Shown here: positions 1-7,097 of the stretch, in pieces | Numbering within the stretch: position 1 is the first letter of the stretch | Layout of the letters: each line of letters starts with the position of its first letter | Source: an uncultured Alphaproteobacteria bacterium | GTDB taxonomy: Bacteria; Pseudomonadota; Alphaproteobacteria; Geminicoccales; Geminicoccaceae | Direction of reading: 5' to 3' | Assembly (NCBI GenBank): GCA_937995535.1 | Contig: CALKJU010000001.1 | Location: forward strand, 1 to 33,890 | DNA length: 33,890 nt | The notes under the pieces: generated by a model | What the model saw: the letters and a program-made list of their open reading frames with translations, nothing else | Databases searched by the model: none | What the model was told of the DNA's origin: nothing | Made by a program: the position numbers and the translations under genes

Positions 1-145
1 CCAGGGACGCGGCGTCGTCGGACGCCTTGACGATCCGCGAGCCGCTCGACAGCTTGGCCAGCGAGCTCGACGCCATCGCCTGGTTCTGCGCCAGATAGCG
101 CAACGCCGTCTGCGCCGACGTGTTCGTCGTGCCAGTAAGGGACAT
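1..145 (-). CDS. Flagellin, N-terminal 48 residues (partial, runs off window)
   Basis: The reverse strand reads ATG at 145 and stays open to the window edge. The peptide starts MSLTGTTNTSAQTALRYLAQ and contains LSSGSRIVKASDDAAS. This matches the conserved N-terminal D0/D1 coiled-coil of bacterial flagellins, where the usual form is LSSGxRINSAxDDAA. The start is supported by an AAGGA ribosome site about 8 nt upstream. Flagellin is the exported subunit that polymerises into the flagellar filament. FlgL hook-filament junction protein shares this N-terminus and cannot be fully excluded from 48 residues. The sigma-54 promoter and palindromic enhancers upstream fit a late (filament-class) flagellar gene. 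Confidence 0.88.
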   Translation of the reverse strand, partial: MSLTGTTNTSAQTALRYLAQNQAMASSSLAKLSSGSRIVKASDDAASL

Positions 146-214
146 GATCGGTTCCTTCTACCTGAAGCGTCGCCCCGCAGGGCGGATCGCAGCGGGCGCC
201 GCTCGCCACGCCGC

Positions 215-231
215 GCCGGCTACATGCCGGC
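215..231 (-). other. Hairpin at the predicted 5' end of the flagellin mRNA
   Basis: GCCGGC (215-220) and GCCGGC (226-231) flank a TACAT spacer, giving a 6-bp GC-only stem with a 5-nt loop. It lies just downstream of the start site predicted from the sigma-54 promoter (about 233), so it would sit at the extreme 5' end of an 88-nt untranslated leader. In Caulobacter the FlbT protein acts on the flagellin mRNA leader. A similar role here is inference only. Confidence 0.4.
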
Positions 232-243
232 AGCACACCTGTC

Positions 244-258
244 GCAACCTCCATGCCA
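244..258 (-). promoter_or_regulatory. Sigma-54 (RpoN) promoter for the flagellin gene
   Basis: Reading 258 to 244 on the minus strand gives TGGCATGGAGGTTGC. The consensus is TGGCAC-N5-TTGC. The invariant -24 GG and -12 GC are both present with exactly 10 nt between them. The predicted start is near 233, leaving an 88-nt leader before the flagellin ATG at 145. Sigma-54 control of late flagellar genes is established in Caulobacter and relatives. Two palindromic upstream elements at 303-354 sit where an enhancer-binding activator would bind. Confidence 0.8.
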
Positions 259-302
259 GAGCGCCCGCACCGGGCGTGGCGGCGCTCGATCGCCCCCTCG
301 AG

Positions 303-321
303 CCCGGCAGATCCTGCCGGG
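303..321. promoter_or_regulatory. Palindromic upstream activator element 1 (ftr-like)
   Basis: A perfect inverted repeat with arms CCCGGCAG and CTGCCGGG around ATC. Its centre at 312 is about 79 bp upstream of the predicted flagellin start site. It shares its core CCGGCA-N5-TGCCGG with element 2. The shape and position resemble the Caulobacter ftr enhancers bound by FlbD, as recalled. It has no following T-run on either strand, so a terminator is less likely. Confidence 0.6.
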
Positions 322-333
322 TCGGCGCTTCTT

Positions 334-354
334 GCCCGGCAAATCTTGCCGGGC
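334..354. promoter_or_regulatory. Palindromic upstream activator element 2 (ftr-like)
   Basis: A perfect inverted repeat with 9-bp arms GCCCGGCAA and TTGCCGGGC around ATC. Its centre (344) is 32 bp from element 1, about three helical turns, so both elements face the same side of the DNA. It lies 4 bp beyond the csaA stop codon. Relative to element 1 the inner base pair changes on both arms (G-C to A-T), so dyad symmetry is conserved rather than just sequence. Confidence 0.6.
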
Positions 355-357
355 CGG

Positions 358-693
358 TCAGTACATCCGGCCGCCGTTCGGCACCGCGCGCTCGGGCGTC
401 AGCAGCACGACGCGCCCCGCCGCGTCGGGCACGCCCAGCACCAGCACCTCGGAGCGCACGCTCGCCACCTGGCGCGGCGCGAAGTTGACCACCGCCACGA
501 CCTGCCGTCCGACCAGGTCCTCCGGCGGGTACAGGTCGACGAGCTGGGCCGAGCTGGTCTTGACTCCGATCTCCGGACCGAAATCGACCCGCAGCCGCCA
601 GGACGGCTTGCGCGCGCCGCGGTTCAAGGTCGCCTCGAGGATCGTGCCGACGCGCACGTCGACGGCGAGGAACGCGTCGAAGGCGATGGTCAC
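358..693 (-). CDS. csaA: CsaA-like tRNA-binding domain protein
   Basis: This is a 111-residue protein made of a single EMAP-II/tRNA-binding OB-fold. Readable motifs include DVRVGTI near the N-terminus, TSSAQLVDLY, VAVVNFAPRQVA, SEVLVLGV and a C-terminal VPNGGRMY. These follow the CsaA family closely in order and length (about 110 residues). CsaA was described as an export-related chaperone with a tRNA-binding fold; its exact role in proteobacteria is unclear. The GTG start at 693 overlaps the TetR stop as GTGA, implying translational coupling. A longer in-frame extension upstream is low-complexity and lies inside the TetR gene, so it was not used. Confidence 0.85.
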   Translation of the reverse strand: MTIAFDAFLAVDVRVGTILEATLNRGARKPSWRLRVDFGPEIGVKTSSAQLVDLYPPEDLVGRQVVAVVNFAPRQVASVRSEVLVLGVPDAAGRVVLLTPERAVPNGGRMY

Positions 694-1286
694 GGGCGCG
701 CTCCGGCGGCGGCCGGCGCCGCGCCGGCGGCGCTCTCGCCGAGCAGCCAGAAGAGCTGCCCGAGCCGGCGGTCGAGTTCGGCCAGGGTCGCCGCCTTGTC
801 GGCCGATGCATCGGCGAGCCACACGGCGAAGGTCCGGGCGTAGACGAGCGCCAGTCCGCGGCGCGCGAGCCAGGCGCGCGTGCCGGGTTCGATCCCGGCG
901 ATCTCGACCAGGCGCGCGGCGGTCCGGTCGGCCGCGCAGAGCGCGCGGCAGCCGAGGGCGAGCCTCGCCTGCGGATCGCGCTGCAGCGCGGCAAGGCCGG
1001 GGCGGAAGGCATCGAGCGCGTCGAGCCGGCGCATGATCGCCTCGAAGATCCGCTCGCGCGGGCTCATCTCGGCCAGGTCCGCCGCCGGGATCGTGGTCAT
1101 CGCCCGGTCGACGCGCTCGCCCAGCCGCTCGAGCAGCGCCCCGCGGCCGGGCAGCTCGGCATAGGCCTCGGCGAGCGTCCGGCCGCTGCGCCGGGCGACC
1201 TCGGTGAGGGACAACGCCGCGAAGCCGCGCTCCGCGACCAGCGCGAAGGCGACCGCGAGCACGTCCGAAGGCGGATCGTCCGACAT
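690..1286 (-). CDS. TetR-family transcriptional regulator
   Basis: A 198-residue protein. Residues about 9-55 form a TetR-type helix-turn-helix: a helix with AFALVAERGFAALSL, then VARRSGRTLAEAYAEL as turn and recognition helix. The remainder is an alanine-rich helical ligand-binding domain with no recognisable ligand signature, and the last 15 residues are Ala/Gly/Pro-rich. It lies downstream of proC and the small lipoprotein and is coupled to csaA. It probably belongs to the same transcription unit, because all gaps are under 50 nt. Its target is unknown. The ATG start has only a weak ribosome site. Confidence 0.75.
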   Translation of the reverse strand: MSDDPPSDVLAVAFALVAERGFAALSLTEVARRSGRTLAEAYAELPGRGALLERLGERVDRAMTTIPAADLAEMSPRERIFEAIMRRLDALDAFRPGLAALQRDPQARLALGCRALCAADRTAARLVEIAGIEPGTRAWLARRGLALVYARTFAVWLADASADKAATLAELDRRLGQLFWLLGESAAGAAPAAAGARP

Positions 1287-1329
1287 GGCTCAGAGACTAG
1301 GTCCGCCGGCCGGGTTCGGCCAGCCGCCG

Positions 1330-1644
1330 TCAGCCCGTGACCGGACGGTAGGGCAGGCAGCGCCGATCGGTCGGCGTGTCCGGCTCCATGACGCTCTCGA
1401 CCTCGTAGCAGGCCCAGGCGTCCTCGCCCTTGCGCAACAGATAGCGGTACTTGCGTGGGCCCAGGCGGGTCTCCTGGAGGAACGGCGCGGCGGCCACCTG
1501 CTTGTAGCCGTCGCGCAGGAGCAGGGCCATCCACATGTCCGGCGCGCTGGCCTGGGGTGGTGGCGCGGCGCCGTTGTGCAGCGCAGCACCGCCGCAGCCG
1601 GCGACGGCGAGGCTCAGCAGCAGGGGGATCCGGGCGCGCCGCAT
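1330..1644 (-). CDS. Small predicted lipoprotein of unknown function
   Basis: A 104-residue protein with a type II signal peptide: MRRARIPLLLSLAVAGC, with lipobox LAVAGC and Cys17 as the lipidated residue. The mature part has a Pro/Ala linker, then a compact region with DMWMALLLRDGYKQVAAAPF and a C-terminal RRCLPYRPVTG. Two further cysteines (in AWACYEVE and RRCLP) could form a disulfide. No known domain is recognised. A strong ribosome site (GAAGGAG) precedes the ATG. It lies 27 nt after proC, so co-transcription is likely. The lgt gene that would lipidate it lies about 2 kb away on the opposite strand. Confidence 0.7.
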   Translation of the reverse strand: MRRARIPLLLSLAVAGCGGAALHNGAAPPPQASAPDMWMALLLRDGYKQVAAAPFLQETRLGPRKYRYLLRKGEDAWACYEVESVMEPDTPTDRRCLPYRPVTG

Positions 1645-1671
1645 CGCAGTCCTTCTCCTTCGGGCGTCACC

Positions 1672-2490
1672 TCAGGCCAGCTCGCGCGAGCGCTGCGCGG
1701 CGGCGGCGAGCGCGCGGTCGACGAGCGGCTGCAGGCCGTCGGCGGCCAGCAGCACGGCCAGCGCTGCCTGGGTCGTGCCGCCCGGGCTCGTGACGTTCTG
1801 GCGCAGCGTCGCGGGCGGCTCGGGGCTGAGCCGCGCCAGCTCGCCGCTGCCGATTACGGTCGTGCGGGCGAGGCGCAGGGCGAGATCCTCAGGCAGGCCG
1901 AGCCGCGTTCCGGCAGCGGCCAAGCACTCGATCAGGAGGAAGACATAGGCCGGCCCGCCGCCGGACAGCGCGGTGACGGCGTGCAGCAGCGCCTCGTCCT
2001 CGATCCAGGCGGTCTCGCCGACCGCCGCGAGCAGCGCCTCGGCTTCGCCGCGCCGGGCCGGCGGCGTGACGGCGTTGGCGCACAGCACGCTGATCCCGCG
2101 GCCGACGGCGGCCGGCGTGTTCGGCATCGCCCGGACGATCGGTCGGTCGGCGCCGAACAGCGCTTCCAGGGTCGCCAGCGTCTTGCCGGCGGCGATCGAC
2201 AGCACCAGCGTGTCACGGCCGCCGAGCGCGCGGTACGGCGCCATCGCCGCCTCCAGCACCTGCGGCTTGACCGCGATCACGATTGTGCGCGGTCGGGTCC
2301 CGGCGAACGCCCCGGCCGTCGCCTCGGCGCGGACGTCGTGCCGGGCCACGAGCGCCGCGCGGCGCGCCGCGTCGGGTTCGACGACGAAGACATCGCTGCC
2401 GGCCATGCCGGCAGCACGCCAGCCGGCGAGGAGGGCCTCGCCCATCTTCCCGCCGCCGACCAGCAGCAGCGGGCCGGCGGGCAGGCCCAT
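1672..2490 (-). CDS. proC: Pyrroline-5-carboxylate reductase
   Basis: A 272-residue enzyme that reduces 1-pyrroline-5-carboxylate to L-proline with NAD(P)H, the last step of proline synthesis in the cytoplasm. The N-terminus has the nucleotide-binding loop LLVGGGKMGEALLAGW. The central part has AVKPQVLE and VRAMPNTPAAVGRG. The family signature begins SGGGPAYVF at Ser176 and continues through the helical dimerisation domain to TSPGGTTQAAL. Length is typical of the family. The ATG at 2490 overlaps the stop of the ybjN-like gene (TGATG), so the two are translationally coupled. A longer open frame upstream reads through the ybjN gene in another frame and is not used. Confidence 0.95.
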   Translation of the reverse strand: MGLPAGPLLLVGGGKMGEALLAGWRAAGMAGSDVFVVEPDAARRAALVARHDVRAEATAGAFAGTRPRTIVIAVKPQVLEAAMAPYRALGGRDTLVLSIAAGKTLATLEALFGADRPIVRAMPNTPAAVGRGISVLCANAVTPPARRGEAEALLAAVGETAWIEDEALLHAVTALSGGGPAYVFLLIECLAAAGTRLGLPEDLALRLARTTVIGSGELARLSPEPPATLRQNVTSPGGTTQAALAVLLAADGLQPLVDRALAAAAQRSRELA

Positions 2491-2993
2491 CAGGCCTCGC
2501 CTTCGGTCTCGAGCAGCGCCGCGAGCATCGCCTCGGCCGGTGCCTTGCCGCCCCAGACCACGAACTGGAAGGCCGGGTAGAACCGCTCGCACTCGACCAC
2601 CGCGATGTCGACCAGATCCTCGACCAGCTCGTTGCTCGCGCGCATCCCGTCGCGGAACAGGACGGCGTGGCGAAACACCGGCAGGCCCTCCTCGGCCCAG
2701 AGATCGAAATGCCCGATCCACAGCTTGTCGTTGGCCAGCGCCAGCAGCTCATAGACCTGCTTGCGCCGCTTGCTCGGGATCTTCATGTCGAGCGCGCAGG
2801 AGATGTGCATCACCGCGAGTTCCGGGGCCCAGGCGAACCACAGCTTGTAGTGGCACCACTGCCCGGCGATCTCGGCGGCCAGCTCCTCGTCGCTCTGCCT
2901 GTGGAACGGCCAATCGTTGGCGACCGCCAGCTTCTCCACGAGGTCGAGAGGATTGCGCTGGACCGAGCGTGTCTCGGCGATGAGAGCGGACAT
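2490..2993 (-). CDS. YbjN-domain protein
   Basis: A 167-residue protein resembling the YbjN family (annotated as putative bacterial sensory transduction regulators). Readable features are the N-terminal NPLDLVEKLAVANDWPF, a central WFAWAPELAVMHISCALDM, and the C-terminal VVWGGKAPAEAMLAALLETEG. No signal peptide or membrane segment is present. The molecular function of the family is not established. In alphaproteobacteria this gene is commonly found just upstream of proC, as here. The ATG at 2993 has a clear GGAGGG ribosome site. The 178-nt region before it, up to the ubiK stop, probably holds the operon promoter, but no convincing -35/-10 pair was found. Confidence 0.8.
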   Translation of the reverse strand: MSALIAETRSVQRNPLDLVEKLAVANDWPFHRQSDEELAAEIAGQWCHYKLWFAWAPELAVMHISCALDMKIPSKRRKQVYELLALANDKLWIGHFDLWAEEGLPVFRHAVLFRDGMRASNELVEDLVDIAVVECERFYPAFQFVVWGGKAPAEAMLAALLETEGEA

Positions 2994-3136
2994 CGTGGTC
3001 CCTCCAGGCAGAGCCCGGCTGCCATCCGGGCGATCTGTTGGGGCAAGGCAAGCGTGGACGGCTCGGCGCACCGACGATGCAACGGCCACGTTACCGGGCA
3101 GGCCCGACCGCAACCCTTCGCTGAGCGGAAGCTGCC

Positions 3137-3166
3137 AAAACGGGCGGCCCTTTACAAGGCGCGCCC
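3137..3166 (-). terminator. Intrinsic terminator of ubiK
   Basis: On the minus strand, 6 nt after the ubiK stop, an 11-nt arm (3166-3156) pairs with 3152-3142 around a 3-nt loop. Nine of 11 positions pair, with one 2x2 internal mismatch. The stem is followed by GTTTT at 3141-3137. It separates ubiK from the ybjN-proC unit transcribed in the same direction. Confidence 0.6.
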
Positions 3167-3171
3167 ACGCC

Positions 3172-3483
3172 TCAGGCCGAGGGCTTCTCGCCCTTGGGCT
3201 TGCTCGCCCGCCGCGCGGCCGGCGGCGGGGCCTTGAGCGCCGCGACCTCGGCCTCCAAGGCCGCAACGCGCGCCTCGAGCTGCTCCTGGGCGGCGCGCGC
3301 CTTGCCGATCATGCCGCGCAGCGCGTCGACCTCCTCGCGCGAGACCAGCTCCATGTCGGCGGCGAGCCGCTCCAGCCGCTCGCGGACCCGGGTCTCGATC
3401 TCCTCGCGCACGCCGCCCGCGGCATGAAGCGCACCGCTGATCACGCGGGCGAGATCGTCGAGAAGTCGGTTGGAGGTCTGCAT
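3172..3483 (-). CDS. ubiK: UbiK-type accessory factor (BMFP/YqiC family)
   Basis: A 103-residue protein of the YqiC/BMFP family, now called UbiK, an accessory factor for ubiquinone biosynthesis that works with UbiJ. The N-terminal half reads RLLDDLARVISGALHAAGGV and has an amphipathic helix. Residues about 40-85 form a coiled coil (SREEVDALRGMIGKARAAQE), which mediates trimerisation in the family. The C-terminus is a Lys/Ala/Pro-rich tail. The ATG at 3483 gives the usual family length. The gene is divergent from lgt across a 138-nt spacer, an arrangement often seen in alphaproteobacteria. Confidence 0.88.
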   Translation of the reverse strand: MQTSNRLLDDLARVISGALHAAGGVREEIETRVRERLERLAADMELVSREEVDALRGMIGKARAAQEQLEARVAALEAEVAALKAPPPAARRASKPKGEKPSA

Positions 3484-3621
3484 GACGGCACATCCGCGCG
3501 GTGATCGCGTCCTGGATATGCGGATCGCGGGGTGGCGAAGCAAGGCGGCCCGAGCGTTGCGCCGCCGCGGAGCGTGACCTATGAGACTGCGGTTCTCGCC
3601 CGTCGACGAGGTCGTCGGTCC

Positions 3622-4440
3622 TTGCAGCTCCTCGCCCTGCCGTTTCCCGCGATCGACCCGGTCGCGGTCGAGTTGGGCCCGTTCGCGATCCGCTGGTACG
3701 CGCTGGCCTATATCGTCGGCTTGGTCCTCGCTTGGCGGGTCCTGCGGCGCATCGTCGCCCGGCCCGGCTGGCGGCTGACCGCCGAGGGCGTGGACGACCT
3801 GCTGGTCTACGCCACGCTCGGGGTGATCCTCGGTGGCCGCCTCGGCTATGCCGTCTTCTATCAGGGCGGCTACTATCTGCAGCACCCGCTGGAGATCCTG
3901 TTCGTCTGGCGGGGCGGCATGTCGTTCCACGGCGGCCTGCTCGGGGTGCTGGTCGCCCTGGCGCTGTTCGCCCGCCGCCACGGGCTGCCCTTCCTCGAGG
4001 TCGGCGACGCCGCGGCACTGGTCACCCCGTTCGGCCTCCTGCTCGGCCGGCTCGCCAACTTCGTCAACGGCGAGCTGTGGGGCCGGGTCAGCGAGGTGCC
4101 ATGGGCGATGGTCTTCCCGCACGCCGGCCCGCTGCCGCGCCATCCGAGCCAGCTCTATCAGGCCGCGCTGGAGGGCGTGCTGCTGCTCGCGGTGATGCAG
4201 TGGCTCGCCTGGCGGCGGCCGCGCGACCCGGCCGAGCTGGGGCTGCCGAGCGGCGTGTTCCTCGCCGGCTACGCCATCTGCCGGATCGTCGGCGAGCTGT
4301 TCCGCGAGCCGGACGCGCAGATCGGCTACCTCCTCGGCGGCCTGACCATGGGCCAGGTCCTCTCGCTGCCGATGCTGCTCGCCGGGCTGTGGCTGCTGCT
4401 GCGCGCCCGCGACAGCGCCCGCGCGGCGGCGCGGCCGTGA
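3622..4440 (+). CDS. lgt: Prolipoprotein diacylglyceryl transferase
   Basis: An inner-membrane enzyme that transfers diacylglycerol from phosphatidylglycerol to the lipobox cysteine of prolipoproteins. It has about seven hydrophobic segments. The motif MSFHGGLLG contains His103. The family signature GRLANFVNGE lies at 142-151. The TTG at 3622 is chosen because the protein then starts MQLLALPFPAIDP, as family members do, and gives 272 residues with GAGG about 10 nt upstream. In-frame GTG codons at 3532 and 3574 would add an Arg-rich, non-conserved extension and are considered unlikely. It overlaps midA by GTGA and heads the lgt-midA-pgeF operon. Confidence 0.93.
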   Translation: MQLLALPFPAIDPVAVELGPFAIRWYALAYIVGLVLAWRVLRRIVARPGWRLTAEGVDDLLVYATLGVILGGRLGYAVFYQGGYYLQHPLEILFVWRGGMSFHGGLLGVLVALALFARRHGLPFLEVGDAAALVTPFGLLLGRLANFVNGELWGRVSEVPWAMVFPHAGPLPRHPSQLYQAALEGVLLLAVMQWLAWRRPRDPAELGLPSGVFLAGYAICRIVGELFREPDAQIGYLLGGLTMGQVLSLPMLLAGLWLLLRARDSARAAARP

Positions 4441-5528
4441 GCCTCGGCGAACTGATCGCGCGACTGATCCACGAGCGCGGTCCGCTCGACGTCGCGACCT
4501 ACATGCAGCTCGCGCTCGGCCATCCGACGCTCGGCTACTACGCGACCCGCGAGCCGTTCGGCGCGGCGGGCGACTTCGTCACCGCGCCGGAGCTGAGCCA
4601 GGTGTTCGGCGAGCTGATCGGCCTCTGCCTCGCCCAGCGCTGGCTGGAGCTGGGCCGGCCCGATCCGGTGGCGCTGGTCGAGCTCGGGCCCGGTCGCGGG
4701 ACGCTCATGGCCGATGCGTGGCGTGCGACGCGCCACGTCGCAGGCTTCCATGGCGCCGTCCGCCTGCACCTCGTCGAGACCAGCGCGCGGCTGCGCGCGC
4801 TGCAGGCCGAGCGCCTCGCCGGCACCGGCGCCTGCTGGCACGACGATCTCGCCGACGTGCCGGCCGGGATACCGCTGCTGCTGGTCGCCAACGAGCTGCT
4901 CGACGCCCTGCCGGTGCGACAGTTCGAGCGCACCCGCGAGGGCTGGCGCGAGCGGCTGGTCACGCTCGACGCCGGCGGCCGGCTGGCCTTCGTGCTCGCA
5001 CCCGGCGTCTCGCCCTATGCCGCCGAGCTGCTGCGACGGCATGGCGGCGCGCCCCTCGGGCGGATCGTCGAGTTGTCGCCCGCGCGCGAGGCGCTGGTGA
5101 CGACGATCGCCCGCCGCCTCGTCGCCGACGGCGGCCTCGCCCTGTTCGTCGACTACGGGGCGATGCGCCTCGACGGCCCGAGCCTGCAGGCGGTGCGCGG
5201 CCACGGCCGCGCCGACCCGCTGGACACGCCCGGCGAGGTCGATCTGTCGGCGCACGTGGCGTTCGGCGAACTCGCTCTGGCGGCGCGCGCCGCGGGCGCG
5301 TTCGCCTGGGGGCCGCTCCCGCAGGGCGAGCTGCTGACCCGGCTGGGTGCCGAGGTCCGCCTGGAGCGGCTCTGCGCCGCGCGGCCCGAGGCGGCCCCGC
5401 GCCTGCGCGAGGGTCTCGCCCGGCTGATCGACCCGGCGCGCATGGGCCGGCTGTTCCTCGTCCTGGCGCTGACCGGCGACGGCGCACCGCCACCGGGCTT
5501 CGACAGGGCGGAGCGGTTCGCGGCATGA
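4437..5528 (+). CDS. MidA/NDUFAF7-family SAM-dependent methyltransferase
   Basis: A 363-residue protein of the DUF185/MidA family. The N-terminus has GPLDVATYMQLALGHPTLGYY and GAAGDFVTAPELSQVFGELI, both family hallmarks. The SAM-binding loop ELGPGRG is at 82-88. NELLDALPVRQFE follows in the middle, then LFVDYG, VDLSAHVAFGEL, and LIDPARMGRLF near the C-terminus. The mitochondrial homologue NDUFAF7 methylates an arginine of a complex I subunit during assembly; by extension this one may act on NADH dehydrogenase (inference). The GTG start overlaps the lgt stop by 4 nt, and its own stop overlaps the pgeF ATG. Confidence 0.88.
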   Translation: MSLGELIARLIHERGPLDVATYMQLALGHPTLGYYATREPFGAAGDFVTAPELSQVFGELIGLCLAQRWLELGRPDPVALVELGPGRGTLMADAWRATRHVAGFHGAVRLHLVETSARLRALQAERLAGTGACWHDDLADVPAGIPLLLVANELLDALPVRQFERTREGWRERLVTLDAGGRLAFVLAPGVSPYAAELLRRHGGAPLGRIVELSPAREALVTTIARRLVADGGLALFVDYGAMRLDGPSLQAVRGHGRADPLDTPGEVDLSAHVAFGELALAARAAGAFAWGPLPQGELLTRLGAEVRLERLCAARPEAAPRLREGLARLIDPARMGRLFLVLALTGDGAPPPGFDRAERFAA

Positions 5529-6295
5529 GGCTCGAGGCGCCCGAACTGGCGGCCGTTCCGCGCCTCGGGCACGCCTTCTTCACGCGCCGCGGCGGGGTCA
5601 GCGAGGGCGTGTGGGCGTCGCTCAACGTCGGCTGGCGCAGCGGCGACGAAACGGACCGCGTGCGCGAGAACCGGACCCGCTGCGCGCAGGCCCTCGGGGT
5701 CGGCGTCGACGCGCTCGTCACTGGCTACCAGGTCCACGGCACCGTTTGCCGCGTGGTCGAGGAACCCTGGCCGCCCGAGGCGGCGCCCGAGGCCGACGCC
5801 TTGGTCACCACACGGCCCGGCATCATGCTCGGCGTCGTCACCGCCGACTGTGCGCCGGTCCTGCTGGCCGATCCGGCCGCGGGTGTGATCGGCGCGGTCC
5901 ACGCCGGCTGGCGGGGCGCGCTCGACGGCGTGCTCGAGACGACGGTCACGGCGATGTGCGGCCTCGGCGCCGCGCCGGCGCGGCTACGTGCCGCCATCGG
6001 CCCGTGCATCGCGCAGGCGTCCTACGAGGTCGGCCCGGAGTTCCGCGACCGGTTCGTCGCGACCGAGGCCGGCAGCGCCGCCCTGTTCGCCGCCGTCGCC
6101 GGCAGCGACCGCTGGCGCTTCGACCTGCCGGGCTTCGTCCGCGGCCGGCTGCGCCGCGCCGGCGTCGGGCAGGTCACGGCGTTGGCCGTCGACACCTGCG
6201 CCGACGGCGAACGCTTCTTCAGCTTCCGCCGCACGACCCTGCGCCGGGAGGCGCGCTTCGGCCTGCAGCTCAGCGGCATCGTGCTGCGCGCTTGA
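5525..6295 (+). CDS. pgeF: Peptidoglycan editing factor / laccase-domain protein
   Basis: A 256-residue protein of the YfiH/PgeF (multicopper polyphenol oxidase, DUF152) family. Metal-site residues are visible as His71 in YQVHG, Cys109 in TADCAPVLLAD and His126 in HAGWRG. Other conserved motifs are FFTRRGGVSEGVWASLN near the N-terminus, IGPCIAQASYEVG, and the C-terminal CADGERFFSFRR. In E. coli the protein corrects misincorporation of L-Ser for L-Ala in UDP-MurNAc; other members have purine nucleoside phosphorylase activity. It is last in the lgt-midA-pgeF unit. It ends one base before the stop of the convergent ABC permease, leaving no room for a conventional terminator. Confidence 0.92.
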   Translation: MRLEAPELAAVPRLGHAFFTRRGGVSEGVWASLNVGWRSGDETDRVRENRTRCAQALGVGVDALVTGYQVHGTVCRVVEEPWPPEAAPEADALVTTRPGIMLGVVTADCAPVLLADPAAGVIGAVHAGWRGALDGVLETTVTAMCGLGAAPARLRAAIGPCIAQASYEVGPEFRDRFVATEAGSAALFAAVAGSDRWRFDLPGFVRGRLRRAGVGQVTALAVDTCADGERFFSFRRTTLRREARFGLQLSGIVLRA

Positions 6296-6296
6296 G

Positions 6297-7097
6297 CTAC
6301 TCGCCGACCTGGAGCAAGAGGCCGCGGTCGCGCGCCTGGCGGAACAGGACGACGAACACGACCGCCGCGACGGCAAGCCAGACCAGGTTGGCGAGGAACG
6401 CGCCGGCGAGCAGCCCGGCGTCGAACCGGCCTTCGAGCAGAACCTCGCGCATGCCCTCGAAGACCCAGGCCGAGGGCAGCATCCAGGCCAGCGGCTGGAG
6501 GAAGCCCGGCAGCGTCGCCACCGGGTAGAACACGCCGCTCAGCGGCTGCAGGAGGAACACGAAGCCCCAGGCGAGGCTCTCGGCGGCGAGGCCGAGGCGC
6601 AGCACCATCGCCGCGATCATCAGCCCCATCGCCCAGCCGAACACCACCATCGCCGCGAAGAAGGCGACCAGCGCCGGGCCGAGCGCGGCGCCGATCCAGA
6701 AGTCGAACAGCGGGATCGCGAGCAGCGCGGCGCCGCCGACGCCGATCAGGGTGCGGATCAGGCTGACCAGGTACATCCCCAGCACCAGCTCGTGCGGACG
6801 GAGCGGGCTGATGAACAGGTGGCCCAGATGGCGCGACCACATTTCCTCGAGGAAAGTCAGCGAGACGCCGAGCTGGCAGCGGAACAGCGTGTCCCACAGC
6901 AGAACCGCGGCGAGGAACAGCCCGCCGGCGGTGGCGACCAGCGAACTCTCCGTGGCCACGAACTTGGTGATCATCCCCCACAGGACCATCTGCACGGTCG
7001 GCCAGTAGACCAGCTCGAGCAGGCGCGGGACGGAGCTGCGCAGCACGTAGACATGGCGCATGACGACGGCATGGATGCGGCGCAGCGAGCCGCTCAT
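6297..7097 (-). CDS. ABC-2-type transporter permease
   Basis: A 266-residue integral membrane protein with about six hydrophobic segments. It has a cytoplasmic N-terminal amphipathic stretch (residues 1-30), the conserved VYWPTVQMVLWG entry helix, and a late motif LQPLSGVFYPVATLPG typical of ABC-2/NodJ-like permeases. That family generally exports polysaccharides, lipids or drugs. It is the last gene of the five-gene minus-strand operon, and its ATG overlaps the ATPase stop by ATGA. Substrate and direction cannot be read from the sequence, though ABC-2 permeases are normally exporters. Its TAG stop is one base from the pgeF stop. Confidence 0.88.
   Translation of the reverse strand: MSGSLRRIHAVVMRHVYVLRSSVPRLLELVYWPTVQMVLWGMITKFVATESSLVATAGGLFLAAVLLWDTLFRCQLGVSLTFLEEMWSRHLGHLFISPLRPHELVLGMYLVSLIRTLIGVGGAALLAIPLFDFWIGAALGPALVAFFAAMVVFGWAMGLMIAAMVLRLGLAAESLAWGFVFLLQPLSGVFYPVATLPGFLQPLAWMLPSAWVFEGMREVLLEGRFDAGLLAGAFLANLVWLAVAAVVFVVLFRQARDRGLLLQVGE

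Noticed and set aside
334..354. Hairpin after csaA as an intrinsic terminator
   Set aside because: No T-run follows on the minus strand. A second matched palindrome and the sigma-54 promoter favour an activator-site reading, though a dual role is possible.
1204..2580. 458-codon plus-strand frame opposite the lipoprotein and proC
   Set aside because: Composition-driven shadow without domains. The minus-strand genes have clear family signatures.
3532..3621. 30-residue N-terminal extension of Lgt from GTG 3532
   Set aside because: Arg/Ser/Pro-rich and unlike Lgt N-termini. The TTG at 3622 gives the typical LPFPAIDP start.
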